Assembly (NCBI GenBank): GCA_963823895.1 | Contig: CAWGNG010000012.1 | Span: 124,001-188,000, forward strand | Reading direction: 5' to 3' | DNA from: G963675935 sp963823895 | Lineage (GTDB): Bacteria > Planctomycetota > Planctomycetia > Pirellulales > Thermoguttaceae | DNA length: 64,000 nt | Shown: positions 35,781 through 46,157 of the stretch, in pieces | Position numbering within the stretch: the first letter of the stretch is position 1 | Layout of the letters: every line of letters starts with the position of its first letter | Notes under the pieces: generated by a model | What the model was told of the DNA's origin: nothing | What the model saw: the letters and a program-made list of their open reading frames with translations, nothing else | Database searches by the model: none | Position numbers and translations under genes: made by a program

Positions 35781-37757
35781 TTATTTCCCGGCCGGCCAAA
35801 GGCGAATCAAGCACGTTCCATGACGGCCGACTTTGGCGCTAAACGAGTCGTCGAACTGGCCCAGATCCTCTTGCCGCCACAGATCGCGAACGCGCTGCGT
35901 GCCAGTCAGCCCGAGATCGGACCACTTGGCCGTAATGCCGATCTCGATTTCTCCCCGGTTGCACAAGGCGACCGCTTTCGATCCGTCTTCCATGTCTTTC
36001 ACAAACAACACGGCATCATCGTCGAGCTTCACGCTGCGGGCGCACTGGCCGAGTGGATCCTGATCGACCTCGATAACCTCCGGATTGCAAAGAACGTTGA
36101 GCGTAAAATCGTCGAGGGTGTTGATATCGCCTCCATAGAAGAGCGGGGAAGCCATCATGCACCACAGCGACATGTAGGAATACTGCTCGTTCGCAGACAA
36201 AGGACACGGGGCGACTTTTCCCTCGCCTTGACCGATGTTGCCGATAATCAGGTAGTCGGGGTCGTTCCAGCAGCCGGGCTTGGAGTATGCATTGTGCTCG
36301 GCGTTGTGCAGCGCGACCTCGAAGAAGCGAGTCAGTTCGCCGCCCAGGTCGCCGCTGGTTCGCCAACTCTGCCCGCCGACTTCGCCGCCCCACTTCCAAA
36401 CGTCGCCCATGCCATACTGGCAAAGGTTATACAAGATATCGCGCCGCTGCTCCTTGAGCAGCTTGCCCATCAAGATATAGGGGCGTTTCAGCGTGTCGAG
36501 GTCTTTCCTGCCGCGGGAAAGGCTGTCATAGGAACACCAGTCGTACTTCAGCAGGTCGAAACCCCAATCGGCGAACCGTTTGGCGTCCTGCGCCTCGTGC
36601 TTCCAGGTGCCCGCATAGCCCGAACAGGTCAACGGGCCGGGCGACGTGTAGATGCCGGCCTTCAAACCACGCGCGTGGATGTAGTCGGTCATAGCCCTCA
36701 TGTTCGGAAAATACTGGTTGGGCAAGATATTGCCCTGTGCATCGCGAAACGGACCGACGCGCTTCGGGTCGGGATTGCTCTTGGTGTTGGCCCAACAGTC
36801 ATCGATGCTCACAAACTGGTAGCCGACGTCGGCCATTCCTTTTTTCACCATGACATCGACGGCGTCGCGCAGCAGCTTGTCGGATACGTGGTCGTAGTAG
36901 GCGTACCATGTGTTCCAGCCCATCGACGGCGTTAGGGAAAGCACGTCGCCGCTGACGATTTTGAACCTCTTCTCGGCCTTGCCCAACTCGTTCTCTGCGT
37001 AAAGCGTCACCACGTACTGGCCGCGCGGCGGATTCATGCCGGTAATGATGCCGCTGCCAACATCCAGGTGCAGGCTGGCCGGCAGATTGTCCGCCGAAAA
37101 AGTCATCGGCCGGCTTCCGGTGGTGGGGATTCGGTAAACGAACGGATTTCCCGGCCGGCAACCGTAGACGGCGGGCCCGTTGATCCGCGGCTTAGGCGAA
37201 GGCTTGGGCGTGAGAATGACCGCTTCTTCGCGCGGCGCGTCGATGGCCTTGGGCTTGTCGCCGGTGACGACAAATTTGGCATCGGCCCAGTCGGCGTGAT
37301 CGAAAGCGATTCCATCGCCGGCGGAACCGACCAGCAGAATCAAGGTCTTGCCGCCGGTCAGATCGACGTCGACCGTTTTGGCCGCGTCGCCGGGCTTCAT
37401 CACGCCGCTCTTGAACAGCGTCTTGCCATCGGCGATCACGCGAAACTCGACGCTTCCCGGTTTACCCACCTGGCTGCTATCGACGCCTACCTTGGCCGAG
37501 AACCGCCTCGTTCCGCCACCCAGGTGAACGTAGAGAACGCTTACGGCGTGCGTCCCAACACCGTGCTCGAAGGTCTGTCCGCCAATCGTAAGTGGTTTGC
37601 CCGTCACGGACCGGTCGATTTTCGCTTCACCCCAGCCTTGCTTCATTTTGTGCAGATCGAGCGTGCTCAAGGGAACAGTTTCTTCTGCGGGTAGGCAAGG
37701 CGAAGTCAAAACGACGAACGCCAAGGCTAAGGCGTTTGGTAGAATGAATCGGAACAT
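35781..37757 (-). CDS. Exported NPCBM-GH27 alpha-galactosidase
   Basis: This is a 658-residue protein with signal peptide MFRFILPNALALAFVVLTSP. Residues about 28-165 form an NPCBM carbohydrate-binding domain (TFEHGVGTHAVSVLYVHLGG, KTLILLVGSAGDGIAFDHAD). A short Ig-like domain follows (about 190-270). The GH27 barrel then runs from LTPSMGWNTWYAYYDH, with FVSIDDCWAN, nucleophile Asp in FDLLKYDWCSYDS and acid/base Asp in SWRTSGDLGGELTR, then GCWNDPDYLIIGN. It removes alpha-galactosyl units from polysaccharides or glycoconjugates outside the cytoplasm. The start follows AAGGAAAATGCTC. It is complete and of normal length for multi-domain planctomycete glycosidases. Confidence 0.92.
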   Translation of the reverse strand: MFRFILPNALALAFVVLTSPCLPAEETVPLSTLDLHKMKQGWGEAKIDRSVTGKPLTIGGQTFEHGVGTHAVSVLYVHLGGGTRRFSAKVGVDSSQVGKPGSVEFRVIADGKTLFKSGVMKPGDAAKTVDVDLTGGKTLILLVGSAGDGIAFDHADWADAKFVVTGDKPKAIDAPREEAVILTPKPSPKPRINGPAVYGCRPGNPFVYRIPTTGSRPMTFSADNLPASLHLDVGSGIITGMNPPRGQYVVTLYAENELGKAEKRFKIVSGDVLSLTPSMGWNTWYAYYDHVSDKLLRDAVDVMVKKGMADVGYQFVSIDDCWANTKSNPDPKRVGPFRDAQGNILPNQYFPNMRAMTDYIHARGLKAGIYTSPGPLTCSGYAGTWKHEAQDAKRFADWGFDLLKYDWCSYDSLSRGRKDLDTLKRPYILMGKLLKEQRRDILYNLCQYGMGDVWKWGGEVGGQSWRTSGDLGGELTRFFEVALHNAEHNAYSKPGCWNDPDYLIIGNIGQGEGKVAPCPLSANEQYSYMSLWCMMASPLFYGGDINTLDDFTLNVLCNPEVIEVDQDPLGQCARSVKLDDDAVLFVKDMEDGSKAVALCNRGEIEIGITAKWSDLGLTGTQRVRDLWRQEDLGQFDDSFSAKVGRHGTCLIRLWPAGK

Positions 37758-38201
37758 GAGCATTTTCCTTGAAGTAGATGGCGTGGCTTACGTGAACGTT
37801 TGGAGGCATCCGGCCCTTTCAGGAGCGACCGCGGATCAACGGCCCCTCTACGAAGCTCTGTCCTGAGTCGTCTCCTCCTGAGCGATCCAATGAAATTGTA
37901 GGGACTATTTGATCGTTGTAAACGCCGGTCGAAAAGTGTGGCGCGGAGCGTCGCCTGCGTGATCGGCGGCGATACCGCCATGGCGCGTGCGAAGAACGCC
38001 TTTCGACGCAAACAGATCGACCTCGACGGTGGCGGCGCGCGATCAACTGCCGTCACCCAAGGCAATCCTGGTTATTACCGACGGCTACAGCGGTCGGCCA
38101 CCAGAACCTGTTGGGCCGTGGGCAGTGGCCTGCCTCACGCAATGCCGGACTGCCGACAGCGTGCCGAAGTGGATTGATAGCGTAGTGCTGAACCCTGAGA
38201 C
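37758..38201. other. No gene supported
   Basis: This lies between the GH27 gene and the end of the large PEP-CTERM gene. The plus-strand frames 37938-38205 are short and without domains. Nothing else was seen. Confidence 0.4.
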
Positions 38202-41200
38202 CTAAACTCGCCGCCGCCAAGCGTAGGCCAGCAGGCTGAACAACCCGGCGGCCAGGAGAGCAAGGGTTCCTGGCTCGGGCACGGCGACCATCGCATAGCC
38301 GCTAAAACCGGTCACGGTGAAACTCGCGTACGTGCCGTCGTAGGTCAAATCGTTGGCAGCAAACTCCGTCCAGTTGCTTCCATCGTAATGCCATACTTCC
38401 AGCCCCTCCGAAGAATAGCCCGAACCGATGCCGAACGACAAATAAGCGGGATCGCCCGGCGTATATCCAGCGTCGGCCGAAAAGTCCCAACCGCTGAGAA
38501 CCGATCGGCCTGGAGCGAGAAGCCCCCGCAGGGCGGTCAGGGTGTCACTGTTCATTGCTGTGGCCGTGAAGTTCAAGGGCGTGGAGGTTGGCTGTGCCAG
38601 GAAGCTCGCGCCAACTTCCCAGCCGGTCCCGCCGGTTCCGTTGTCGCTGACCAGAACACGCTGGACGGATGCCAGGTCGAGCGAGACCGGCGTGCCGGAC
38701 GTGCCCGAGGTAACGCTGGAGGCAGTAAACTTGGCGGTGAACCAGTCCCACGTTCCGCCAACTGCCTGCATCGGATAGCCGCCCGGTACGGGGATGGGCA
38801 AGTACTTGGTGTTTGCCGCAACGCCCGCCCCGGCGAGGAAGCGAATCGTACTGAGCCACTCGTTAGTAAAGGTACCGGTGCCGCCGACCGAGAGCAAACT
38901 GCCGCGACCTACATCAATGGCCAAGAGCGACCCGCTGCCAAGCGTAACACTCGTCGCCGTGACGGTGCCGCCGCCCGTGATCGAGAGCGTCCCGCCGCCC
39001 GTTGAACCGACAGAGAGGCTGCTTCTGTTGGTCCAGGTCGAGCCGGTTCCGTCCACCATGACCATACCCGTCGAGCCGATGGAGCTGCCGCCCCAACTGA
39101 TAACACGGCCACCGTTGAGGATCGAGAGCGTCCCGCCGCCGTTGTAGCCAACCTGGATCGTGCGGCTGGTGTTGTTCGTCCACGTCGAGCCGGTGCCATC
39201 CACGGTGACAACGCCAGTCGACCCACTGTTGACTCCGATGTAACCGAAGCCGTTTACGCTGCCGCCGCTGGCTATCGACAGCGTGCCGCCGCCGTAGCAG
39301 CCGACAGAGAGGCCGTTGCTGTTCGTCCAGGTCGAACCGGTTCCTTTAACCGTCGCCACGCCCGTCGAACCGCTGTTGTAACCAAGGTAGCCGCTGCCGG
39401 ATGTGACCTTGACGCCGTCTTGAATCTCCAAGGAACCGGCTCCGATCCAACCCGCGCCGAGGGCGCCTTGCGTAGTGGTCATGTCGAGTTTGACCGTGAC
39501 ATTCTGGCTCGGCTGTTGGAACACAAACACCTGCTTCGGACCGTGAGTCGAGTCAAATCTCAGGTCGATGTCGCTAACCAATCCGTTGGTGTTGATCGTA
39601 CCAGTGCCGGCTAATTGGGCTGGCGACACCAGAAGTGTTTGGGTTGTCAGCGTTCCACCGTTCGCGCCGAAATCGATCGTCCCCGTTGAGCCATTGTTCG
39701 CGCCAACTTGGGTTGCGCCGGAAACCGAAACGCTGCCGCCATTGGTGATCGAGAGCGTACCACTCCCGCTATTGCCGACGACAAGACTGCTACAGGTCCA
39801 CGTCGAACCGGTTCCTGTGACCGTTGCCACACCCCTCGATCCGCTGTTGTACCCAAGGTAGTCGTAGTAGCTGTTGACGCTGCCGCCGTTGGTGATCGAG
39901 AGCGTGCCGCTGCCACCATTGCCGACGTAGAGAAACGTGCTGTTCCAGGTTGAGCCGGGTCCCGCGACCGTCGCCACTCCCATCGCTGTGCTTCCGTAGC
40001 CAAGGTAGCCGTTGTAACCGGAGATGTTGATTCCATCTTGAATCGTCAAGGAACCGGCGCCTTGCCAGCCCGCGCCGAGAGCGCCGTAGGCACCTGCGCC
40101 GCCGGTCATATCGACGTTGACGGTGACATTTTGGCCGGACTGTTGGAACACAAGCGTTTGCTTCAGACCGTGGGCAGAGTCAAATCTCAGGTCGATGTCG
40201 CTAACGAGTCCGTTGGTGTTGATCGTACCAGTGCCGGCCAACTGGGCTGGCGACGCCAGAAGCGTCTGGGTTGTCAACGTTCCACCGTTTGTGCCAAAAT
40301 CGATCACTCCCGTGTAACCCGTGTTCGCGCCGACAAAGGTCTCTCCGACGACCGAGACGCTGGCGCCGTTGGTGATCGATAGGGCGCCGCCGCCGGGGTA
40401 GTAACCGACAAATAGCCTGTCGTCAGTGTTGACGGAGCTCGAGTGGCTGGTCCACATCGAGCCTGTGCCATCCACCGTGACCACGGCCGTCGAGCCGGAA
40501 CTGGAGCCAATGTAGCAGTCGCCGTTGCTCGCGCTACCGCCATTGGTAATCGAGAGGGTTCCGTTGACAAATAGAAAGCTGCTGCCGCTCATCCAGGTCG
40601 AGCCGGCCCCACTAACCGTGACCGCGCCGCCGATGTAGCCGTCACCGCTGCTAACGCTGCCACCGTTGGTGATCGAGAGCCTCCCGTTACCGCCGACAGT
40701 AAGCCCACCGCTACTCCAGGTCGAGCCGGTGCCGTCCACCATGACCACGCCCGTCGAACCGGCATAATTGCCGATGTAGCTGTTACCGACACTTACGCTG
40801 CCGCCATTCGTAATTGAAAGCGTCCCGCTACCACTATTGCCGATATAGAGATATTCGCCGCTCGTCAATGCCGAGCCGGCGCCGTCCACGGTGACCACGC
40901 CCGTCGAACCGGCATAATTGCCGATGTAGGAGTAGCCAAAGCTACTGCTGACACTTACGCCGCCGCCATTGGCGATCGAGAGCGTTCCACCGCCACTGTT
41001 GCCTACGGAGAGATTCCAACTAGAGGTCCACGTCGACCCGCTGCCGGAAACACTCACCACGCCTGTTGCGGCGCTGCTGAAGCCGATGTAGCCGTAGGAC
41101 GAAAGAAGGCCGCTGCCGCCATCGACGGTGAGCGTGCCGTGTTTCCAATGTAGCCGACCGTGGAATTGTTCCAGGTAGACGGGTCAGAAGGAAGGACATC

Positions 41201-41329
41201 GCCGTATGGGGTGATGTCGGCGCGGGCACTGAGGGGTGCGGCAGTGAGAGAGAATGTGGCTAGGACTGTCAGCCAAAACGAGATCGATCGCGCCGCTGCT
41301 GCAGCGCGTGCTGTGAAATACCGAATCAT
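38202..41329 (-). CDS. Large beta-repeat PEP-CTERM surface protein, N-terminal frameshift
   Basis: About 1040 residues if a frameshift near 41135 is corrected. The first part starts MIRYFTARAAAAARSISFWL (signal peptide, GGAGGT ribosome site) and runs to VGYIGN; the rest is in another frame from TLTVDGGSG. About 20 units of roughly 35-45 residues repeat a pattern like TGVVTVDGTGSTWTNSS, then LSVGNSGGGTLSITNGGSVS, as in autotransporter-associated beta-helix proteins. The C-terminus VPEPGTLALLAAGLFS, then LLAYAWRRRV is a canonical PEP-CTERM sorting signal, so exosortase-dependent export to the cell envelope is expected. Confidence 0.88.
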
Positions 41330-42346
41330 TGCTACCTCCGTCGCGAAAAAGAGAATGATAAAACCAACACGCAGACAGAACGCTACAATAACCCGTGTGT
41401 TGGGCTTCTTCTCCGCTTCGCCGGCGGCCGCTCGTTCTGCCGAGCGATCTTCACGACGAGCGCCCCACCACCCCATAAACAAAGCCGAAAAGGTGTTGAA
41501 GTTCACCGCAGCCGACCTTCAGAGGGTGGGATGATCTGCCTTCCGGACAATCAGGCTTTGGGCTACGCCATAAACGCCATAAACGCGGAAAGGGTGGCCG
41601 ATCGTCGTCCCCGGGCCGACAACCGCCCTGCTGATACCGGCAACCGGACGATGCCCACCGGGAACCAGGGCGAAGGAAAAGGGCGTGAAGCCGAGCGTGA
41701 AGCCGGAAGCGGTGAATCATGACCAAGACATCGACCCAGACCACGCCCGGCGCAGAGAGGGCAGCTAGCCCACGTCGCAGCGCGCCAGAAGCGATTCTGG
41801 AGCAATGCCTCGACAGTGGCCGGGCCGGTACGGAGCATGGAGGTAAAGATGGGCCACAAGCCGGCGTTGAAGTTCAGTTCACGGCGCGCCAGTGCGTTCC
41901 AACGGCCCTGGACGGCTCCCAGGTCATCGAACGGCGTCCGCGCTCGAAAACACCCCCGGAATCCTTGCGTGGGCCAGTCGTCCGGCGATCAGGTCGCCCT
42001 GGATGGCTCCCAGGTCGTCCGAGGGCGTCCGCGCTCGCCAAGGCATCGCCCACGTGCCGATTCCAGCGCCAGAATCGAATCTGGCGGTCGGCTCCCCCGG
42101 GCCACAAGCCGGCACGGGCTGGCAGGGGTGGAAATACCAAGAACCAGGTTCCCGGGCGGAAGGTGCCGGCCGATAAGCCTGCCACGGCGCCGGGATCGAC
42201 GCCAGCGGGCGGCGGTCGGTCGAGATCAAGAGGCCGGCGCCGCGGCCACCGGAAGTTGATCCAGCCTCCGGGCTGTTTTTGGCAATAGGGTACGGTCTAC
42301 AACTCTCCGACAAGGCGTGTAAAATAGATAGGACAGGAGGTTTCGT
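41330..42346. other. About 1 kb without a supported gene; contains a degenerate direct repeat
   Basis: Several overlapping GC-rich frames exist, but none looks like protein. A 41-base unit starting CCCTGGACGGCTCCCAGGTC at 41906 recurs with changes at 41997 (91-base spacing). The phrase GGGCCACAAGCCGGC occurs near 41850 and near 42110. It looks like decayed repetitive or mobile DNA. The promoter of the PEP-CTERM gene must lie near 41330-41450. Confidence 0.5.
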
Positions 42347-42883
42347 ATGGAAGAGAGCAAGATCGAATTGCACGACCGCCTGCGGCGTGAGGGCCGCTGG
42401 AACGAAGCCACCGTTTGGAAAGACGCCAAGATCAAAGAGCTTCGCGCCACGGGCATGAAGCGGGCAGATGCGAAGGAAAAGGCTTGGCGACTGATGGCGG
42501 AGAAGTTCCCGCCCCTGCCCAAACCCGAGCCGGACGAGGATGATGACGACTACGGGGACGACTTCGACGACGAGCTTGAGGATGAGGACGAGGACCAAGA
42601 GGAGAACGAGTTGTACGACTTTCTCGAAGCAGAGGACGTCTACGCGTGGCTAGAGTACTACTGTGACGGAAGAAACTGGCATCCGTTTCTCGACAAGCTG
42701 GTCGAGATGACCAAACAGTGGTCACAGTTCGGGAAACAGTGGTGTCGCGATCAGGATCTTTCACTCGATAACAACAAAAAACGCGAGTTGCATCAAGCGG
42801 TTGCCGACTTCGTTGCTTGCCGGCTGTGGCCCCTGCCTCCTCCCGTCACCACCGCAGGTAAGCTCGGCTCCCCTAAAACCTGA
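42347..42883 (+). CDS. Acidic protein of unknown function
   Basis: This 178-residue protein starts MEESKIELHDRLRREGRWNE, behind an AGGAGG ribosome site. The first 55 residues are charged and helical (AKEKAWRLMAEKFPPLP). Residues about 62-88 are almost all Asp and Glu. The last 90 residues are mixed, with Trp/Tyr/Cys (YAWLEYYCDGRNWHPFLDKL). Similar EA-rich, PPLP-containing small proteins occur near mobile elements in planctomycetes. No function can be given. Confidence 0.7.
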   Translation: MEESKIELHDRLRREGRWNEATVWKDAKIKELRATGMKRADAKEKAWRLMAEKFPPLPKPEPDEDDDDYGDDFDDELEDEDEDQEENELYDFLEAEDVYAWLEYYCDGRNWHPFLDKLVEMTKQWSQFGKQWCRDQDLSLDNNKKRELHQAVADFVACRLWPLPPPVTTAGKLGSPKT

Positions 42884-42979
42884 GTTTGGCTCATTGGAGA
42901 GGGGGGCCGGCTTGTAATGCGTGCGATCCGGGAATGACGCGATCATTGGTTCGGCGGCGAAAGGCTCGACAACGACACG

Positions 42980-43240
42980 ATGGACAAGGTGCATCGTCTG
43001 GTTGCCGCACTCCTTTGTTTGGTGGTCGATGGCCGGCTGGGTCCGTCCCTGGAAACTGTCGTCGATCGCCGCAACGGCCTGCTCTTGATTGTCGAGCGCC
43101 GCCCGGAGCCGCCGAAGCAACTCCCCACCGATGTGCCTGTTTCCACGGAAGCCGCAGCCCCCAGTGTACCCGTTGCCGCGGCTTCTGAGGCTGAGAAGCC
43201 AGCCGATGCACAGGCCGGCGCGGTTGTGCGAAGCTCCTAA
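42980..43240 (+). CDS. Possible small protein of unknown function
   Basis: An 86-residue frame starts MDKVHRLVAALLCLVVDGRL with a Pro/Ala/Glu-rich second half (VSTEAAAPSVPVAAASEAEK). The start has no clear ribosome site and overlapping frames on the other strand are of similar length. It is kept only as a possibility. Confidence 0.3.
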   Translation: MDKVHRLVAALLCLVVDGRLGPSLETVVDRRNGLLLIVERRPEPPKQLPTDVPVSTEAAAPSVPVAAASEAEKPADAQAGAVVRSS

Positions 43241-43905
43241 TCGGGCATTTGCGGCGCCGGGATGCCGTCAGCCGGTCGATCCGACCCCACCGATGGCTGC
43301 AAAGAACGCCGAATTCCGACCACAGTATGCTCATTTCCGTTCCACGACACGCAAAGAAAGGCCATCGCGTAGGCGTAGGCAGGCGCGCGAGGCTAACTCC
43401 TTGGTGGTATGTTGTGAGTCCTGGCCGGCGCTGCCTCAAGCGCTCAAGGCCGGCAGCTTGGCGATGAGCAGGTATCCGTGACAGACTCCCTCGTGACAGA
43501 ACCGCCCGCCGTTCAACCGGTCCGCAGGACATTTTCCGGGCCGCCTATTCCCCCCGCGAAGGCGGGCAGTTAGATTGATGGTTGCCGGGTGTTCGTCGGG
43601 GTCGCTACTCGGCGAACTGAAATCGGCCAGGGGCGACTGTTTTCTCTGCCTTTCGACAATCGCCTCTGGCCGGGCCTGGCAGAACTGGAAACCTGTACCG
43701 CTGTGCCGACCATTCGCTGTTCGCCCATGACACGGCGAGCGCAGTCTGCCGAGTCTTGGAGACGGGCAACCCGGTAAGTGGCTACACGACATTTGAGAAG
43801 GAGTATACCGCCAGCCGTGCCGACCGCACGGCTATGAATACAAGTTGAACGACGCGCAAATGTCCACAAGCACAGACCCAAACCCCAGGTTCACAGGTGG
43901 AAGGG
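43241..43905. other. Region upstream of the cas operon; no cas3, no clear gene
   Basis: The usual place for cas3 upstream of cas8e holds no helicase or HD-nuclease sequence. Near 43707-43848 a plus-strand frame reads DHSLFAHDTASAVCRVLETG and ends at TGA 43848; it could be the tail of a lost gene, unidentified. The operon promoter should be in 43700-43900, but I see no convincing -35/-10 pair. Confidence 0.5.
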
Positions 43906-45543
43906 ATGGTCACGACGCAATCATTTTGCTTGATCGATGAGCCCTGGATTCCGATACTCCGGCTCGATGGCCGCTTTGAACGCGTCGGCATTCGAGTCGT
44001 GCTTACGGAGGCCGCGCGTATTCGCCAACTCGCCGCGACGAACCCGATGGACAACGTCGCCCTGCTGCGATTCCTGCTGGCAGTGCTCTATTGGTGTGAG
44101 GAGAACCCGCCGCAGAAAGTTCCCGGCGGCCGATTTCCTTCGGATTGGTTCAGCAAGCTGGATGACAACAAGGACTGCTTTAACCTTCTGGGCGACGGCA
44201 AGCGGTTCTATCAGGAGAAGAATATCCTGGATGACTTGTTGAAAGCAAAGCAGAAGACGTGGGACGATAACCGAAAAAAGGCGAAGTCCAATAAGGCGCC
44301 GAAGAGGGAGCGCCCAACCTCCCTGGACCGTGACGATTATCGGCCCATCGGCGATCTTCTTGTCGAGTTTCCTACTGAAACGAAGATCGCCCATCTCCGG
44401 CACGTTCGCGACAAACAATACGGCCTCTGTCCGGCCTGCTGTGCTTTGGGGATCATTCGTTTCAGCACATTCGCCAACGCATACGGCGGCGGGCGGTACA
44501 CGGCCGCAGTCAACGGCCCGACACCAACCTATGTGTTGGCAGTCGGAGCAACGCTGCTCGATTCGCTGATGCTCAACTGGCCAACCGATGTAAGTCCGGC
44601 CTGTGGGCAGCCGGGGTGGCTTTCCAACAAAGCCCCGGCGAGCAGCCAGCTTAACGCGCTGGTCGTGTTTTCCTGGCGGTCCCGCACTCTCTGGCTTGGG
44701 GATTGTGGCGGGGCCGACGAAATCTGCTCATACTGTGGGGAGCGTGTGCGACTCATCAGGGAACTGGCATTCAGCGGCAACTGGAAGCCGCCGTTTATGG
44801 GCGGCGGCAAACAAAAGAAGTTCTGGGACTGCGATCCCCATTTGGTTCTTGAACAGCCTTCGGCGAAGGACGGAAGGCCGGAAGACGATCCGCCCGCCGA
44901 TGATGAAACGGCGGAAGGGCCCAAAAGCAGGAAAACGAAATCTCCGGCCACGATTGGATTCCCTCCACCCGGCGCGAGTTGCGCCGCACACTCGCGCTTC
45001 TGGCGGCGCGCACTGTTGGCATTGTCCGCCAAACCGCCGGATCCACAGCATGGTTCGCGCCAGCCCATTGTGGTGGCGGGGCCGGCGGCGAACAAAGGAC
45101 TTTACCAGGACGCCACGTCTCTCGCGCTCCACCAACCGTCAGCAGACGACGTACCCGATCTTGCTGGCCAATCCAAGAGTGTCGAGAGCCTGCTCGGGGC
45201 CTTGCGGAGCGCTACGCTCAACCCAAAGCGTAAACACCCTGAGCGTAAGGCAGCCCTGGACGCGCTGTCGTCGTCGCTAGAGGCGAAGTTGCGCGGCGCG
45301 TGGAACGGTGGCAATTTCGATGCCAAGAGTTATGAGCGTCTTCTTCAGTGCGTCACGGAAACCGTCGTTTCGTCCACCACGCCCGGCTCGCCGTTGCGGC
45401 GGCGCGAGGCTTTGCACAATGCTCGCGAGGCGGCGCGAAGAGTCATCGAGCAGGCCACCCAGAGCAAGACAACCCCTGACGCTGCCGCGCCGCCACGGAG
45501 CGCAAACAAGAAACGATCTTCGCGCAAGGAGACGAAAGCATGA
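43906..45543 (+). CDS. cas8e: Cascade large subunit Cas8e (Cse1/CasA)
   Basis: This 545-residue protein starts MVTTQSFCLIDEPWIPIL, the characteristic Cse1 beginning. Cse1 segments include NVALLRFLLAVLYWCEE, then KRFYQEKNIL, the Cys-containing loop YGLCPACCALGIIRFSTFAN, YGGGRYTAAVNGPTPTYVLA and a C-terminal helical bundle (ALHNAREAARRVIEQATQSK). In type I-E this subunit recognises the PAM and recruits Cas3; the latter role is moot here if cas3 is absent. I chose ATG 43906 over GTG 43897 because AGGTGG lies at the right distance. It overlaps cse2 by four bases. It is somewhat longer than E. coli Cse1 (502). Confidence 0.93.
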   Translation: MVTTQSFCLIDEPWIPILRLDGRFERVGIRVVLTEAARIRQLAATNPMDNVALLRFLLAVLYWCEENPPQKVPGGRFPSDWFSKLDDNKDCFNLLGDGKRFYQEKNILDDLLKAKQKTWDDNRKKAKSNKAPKRERPTSLDRDDYRPIGDLLVEFPTETKIAHLRHVRDKQYGLCPACCALGIIRFSTFANAYGGGRYTAAVNGPTPTYVLAVGATLLDSLMLNWPTDVSPACGQPGWLSNKAPASSQLNALVVFSWRSRTLWLGDCGGADEICSYCGERVRLIRELAFSGNWKPPFMGGGKQKKFWDCDPHLVLEQPSAKDGRPEDDPPADDETAEGPKSRKTKSPATIGFPPPGASCAAHSRFWRRALLALSAKPPDPQHGSRQPIVVAGPAANKGLYQDATSLALHQPSADDVPDLAGQSKSVESLLGALRSATLNPKRKHPERKAALDALSSSLEAKLRGAWNGGNFDAKSYERLLQCVTETVVSSTTPGSPLRRREALHNAREAARRVIEQATQSKTTPDAAAPPRSANKKRSSRKETKA

Positions 45544-46157
45544 ACCAGACTGCCGCGTTCATCGAGCGATTGGGCAATGATCGCCTTTTCGGCGCTGGCG
45601 AGCGGGCCATGCTGCGGGCCTTGGCGGGGCGCGGGCTTGACGAGTCGCTGCCCGGCTTCGACCTGTTCACCGGCCTGTGGTGGCCGTTGCGTAAGGAGAG
45701 CCAAGCCGCTCCGCGGCGCGAAGTCGCCTGGCTGATCGCCAAGGTCTACGCCGCGTTCCCATTGCCTCAGGTGGACGGCGACCGGCACGAACTGCCCGTC
45801 ATCCTTGGCCGCTGCGAACCGCGCGACGAGCACGACGGCCCGCGCCTCCGGCGGCGTTTCCGGCGGCGTTTTGACGCCCTGTTGTGTTCGCCGCTTGCTC
45901 AGCTTGAGCCGCACCTACACTGGGCGTTGTCGGTGGTCCGCAGCCAACTTGTCGCCAGCCGCGCTGCGGGCCTGGACTGGGTGAAACTGACCGACCATCT
46001 TTCCATTTGGGACCGCGGACCCGAACATCACGTAAAGCGAGATGTCCACGATCTATGGGCCGAGCAATATCTGAAGGCAATTTACCCGCCAAATCGAGGA
46101 GATTCTTATGTTGATCGAAATTCACATGATCCAGAACCACAGCCCGTCGAATCTTAA
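45540..46157 (+). CDS. cse2: Cascade small subunit Cse2 (CasB)
   Basis: This 205-residue helical protein starts MNQTAAFIERLGNDRLFGAG. Typical Cse2 features are the RAMLRALAGRGLDESLPGFD segment, RRFDALLCSPLAQLEPHLHW and the Arg-rich surface (RLRRRFRRRFD). In Cascade two Cse2 copies stabilise crRNA and the displaced strand. The start overlaps the cas8e stop (ATGA) and the end overlaps the cas7 start by 50 bases, so translation is tightly coupled. Confidence 0.9.
   Translation: MNQTAAFIERLGNDRLFGAGERAMLRALAGRGLDESLPGFDLFTGLWWPLRKESQAAPRREVAWLIAKVYAAFPLPQVDGDRHELPVILGRCEPRDEHDGPRLRRRFRRRFDALLCSPLAQLEPHLHWALSVVRSQLVASRAAGLDWVKLTDHLSIWDRGPEHHVKRDVHDLWAEQYLKAIYPPNRGDSYVDRNSHDPEPQPVES

Noticed and set aside
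43241..43905. A cas3 remnant upstream of cas8e
   Set aside because: No HD, Walker or DEAD-box-like sequence is visible in any frame; the short readable tail at 43707-43848 does not resemble Cas3.
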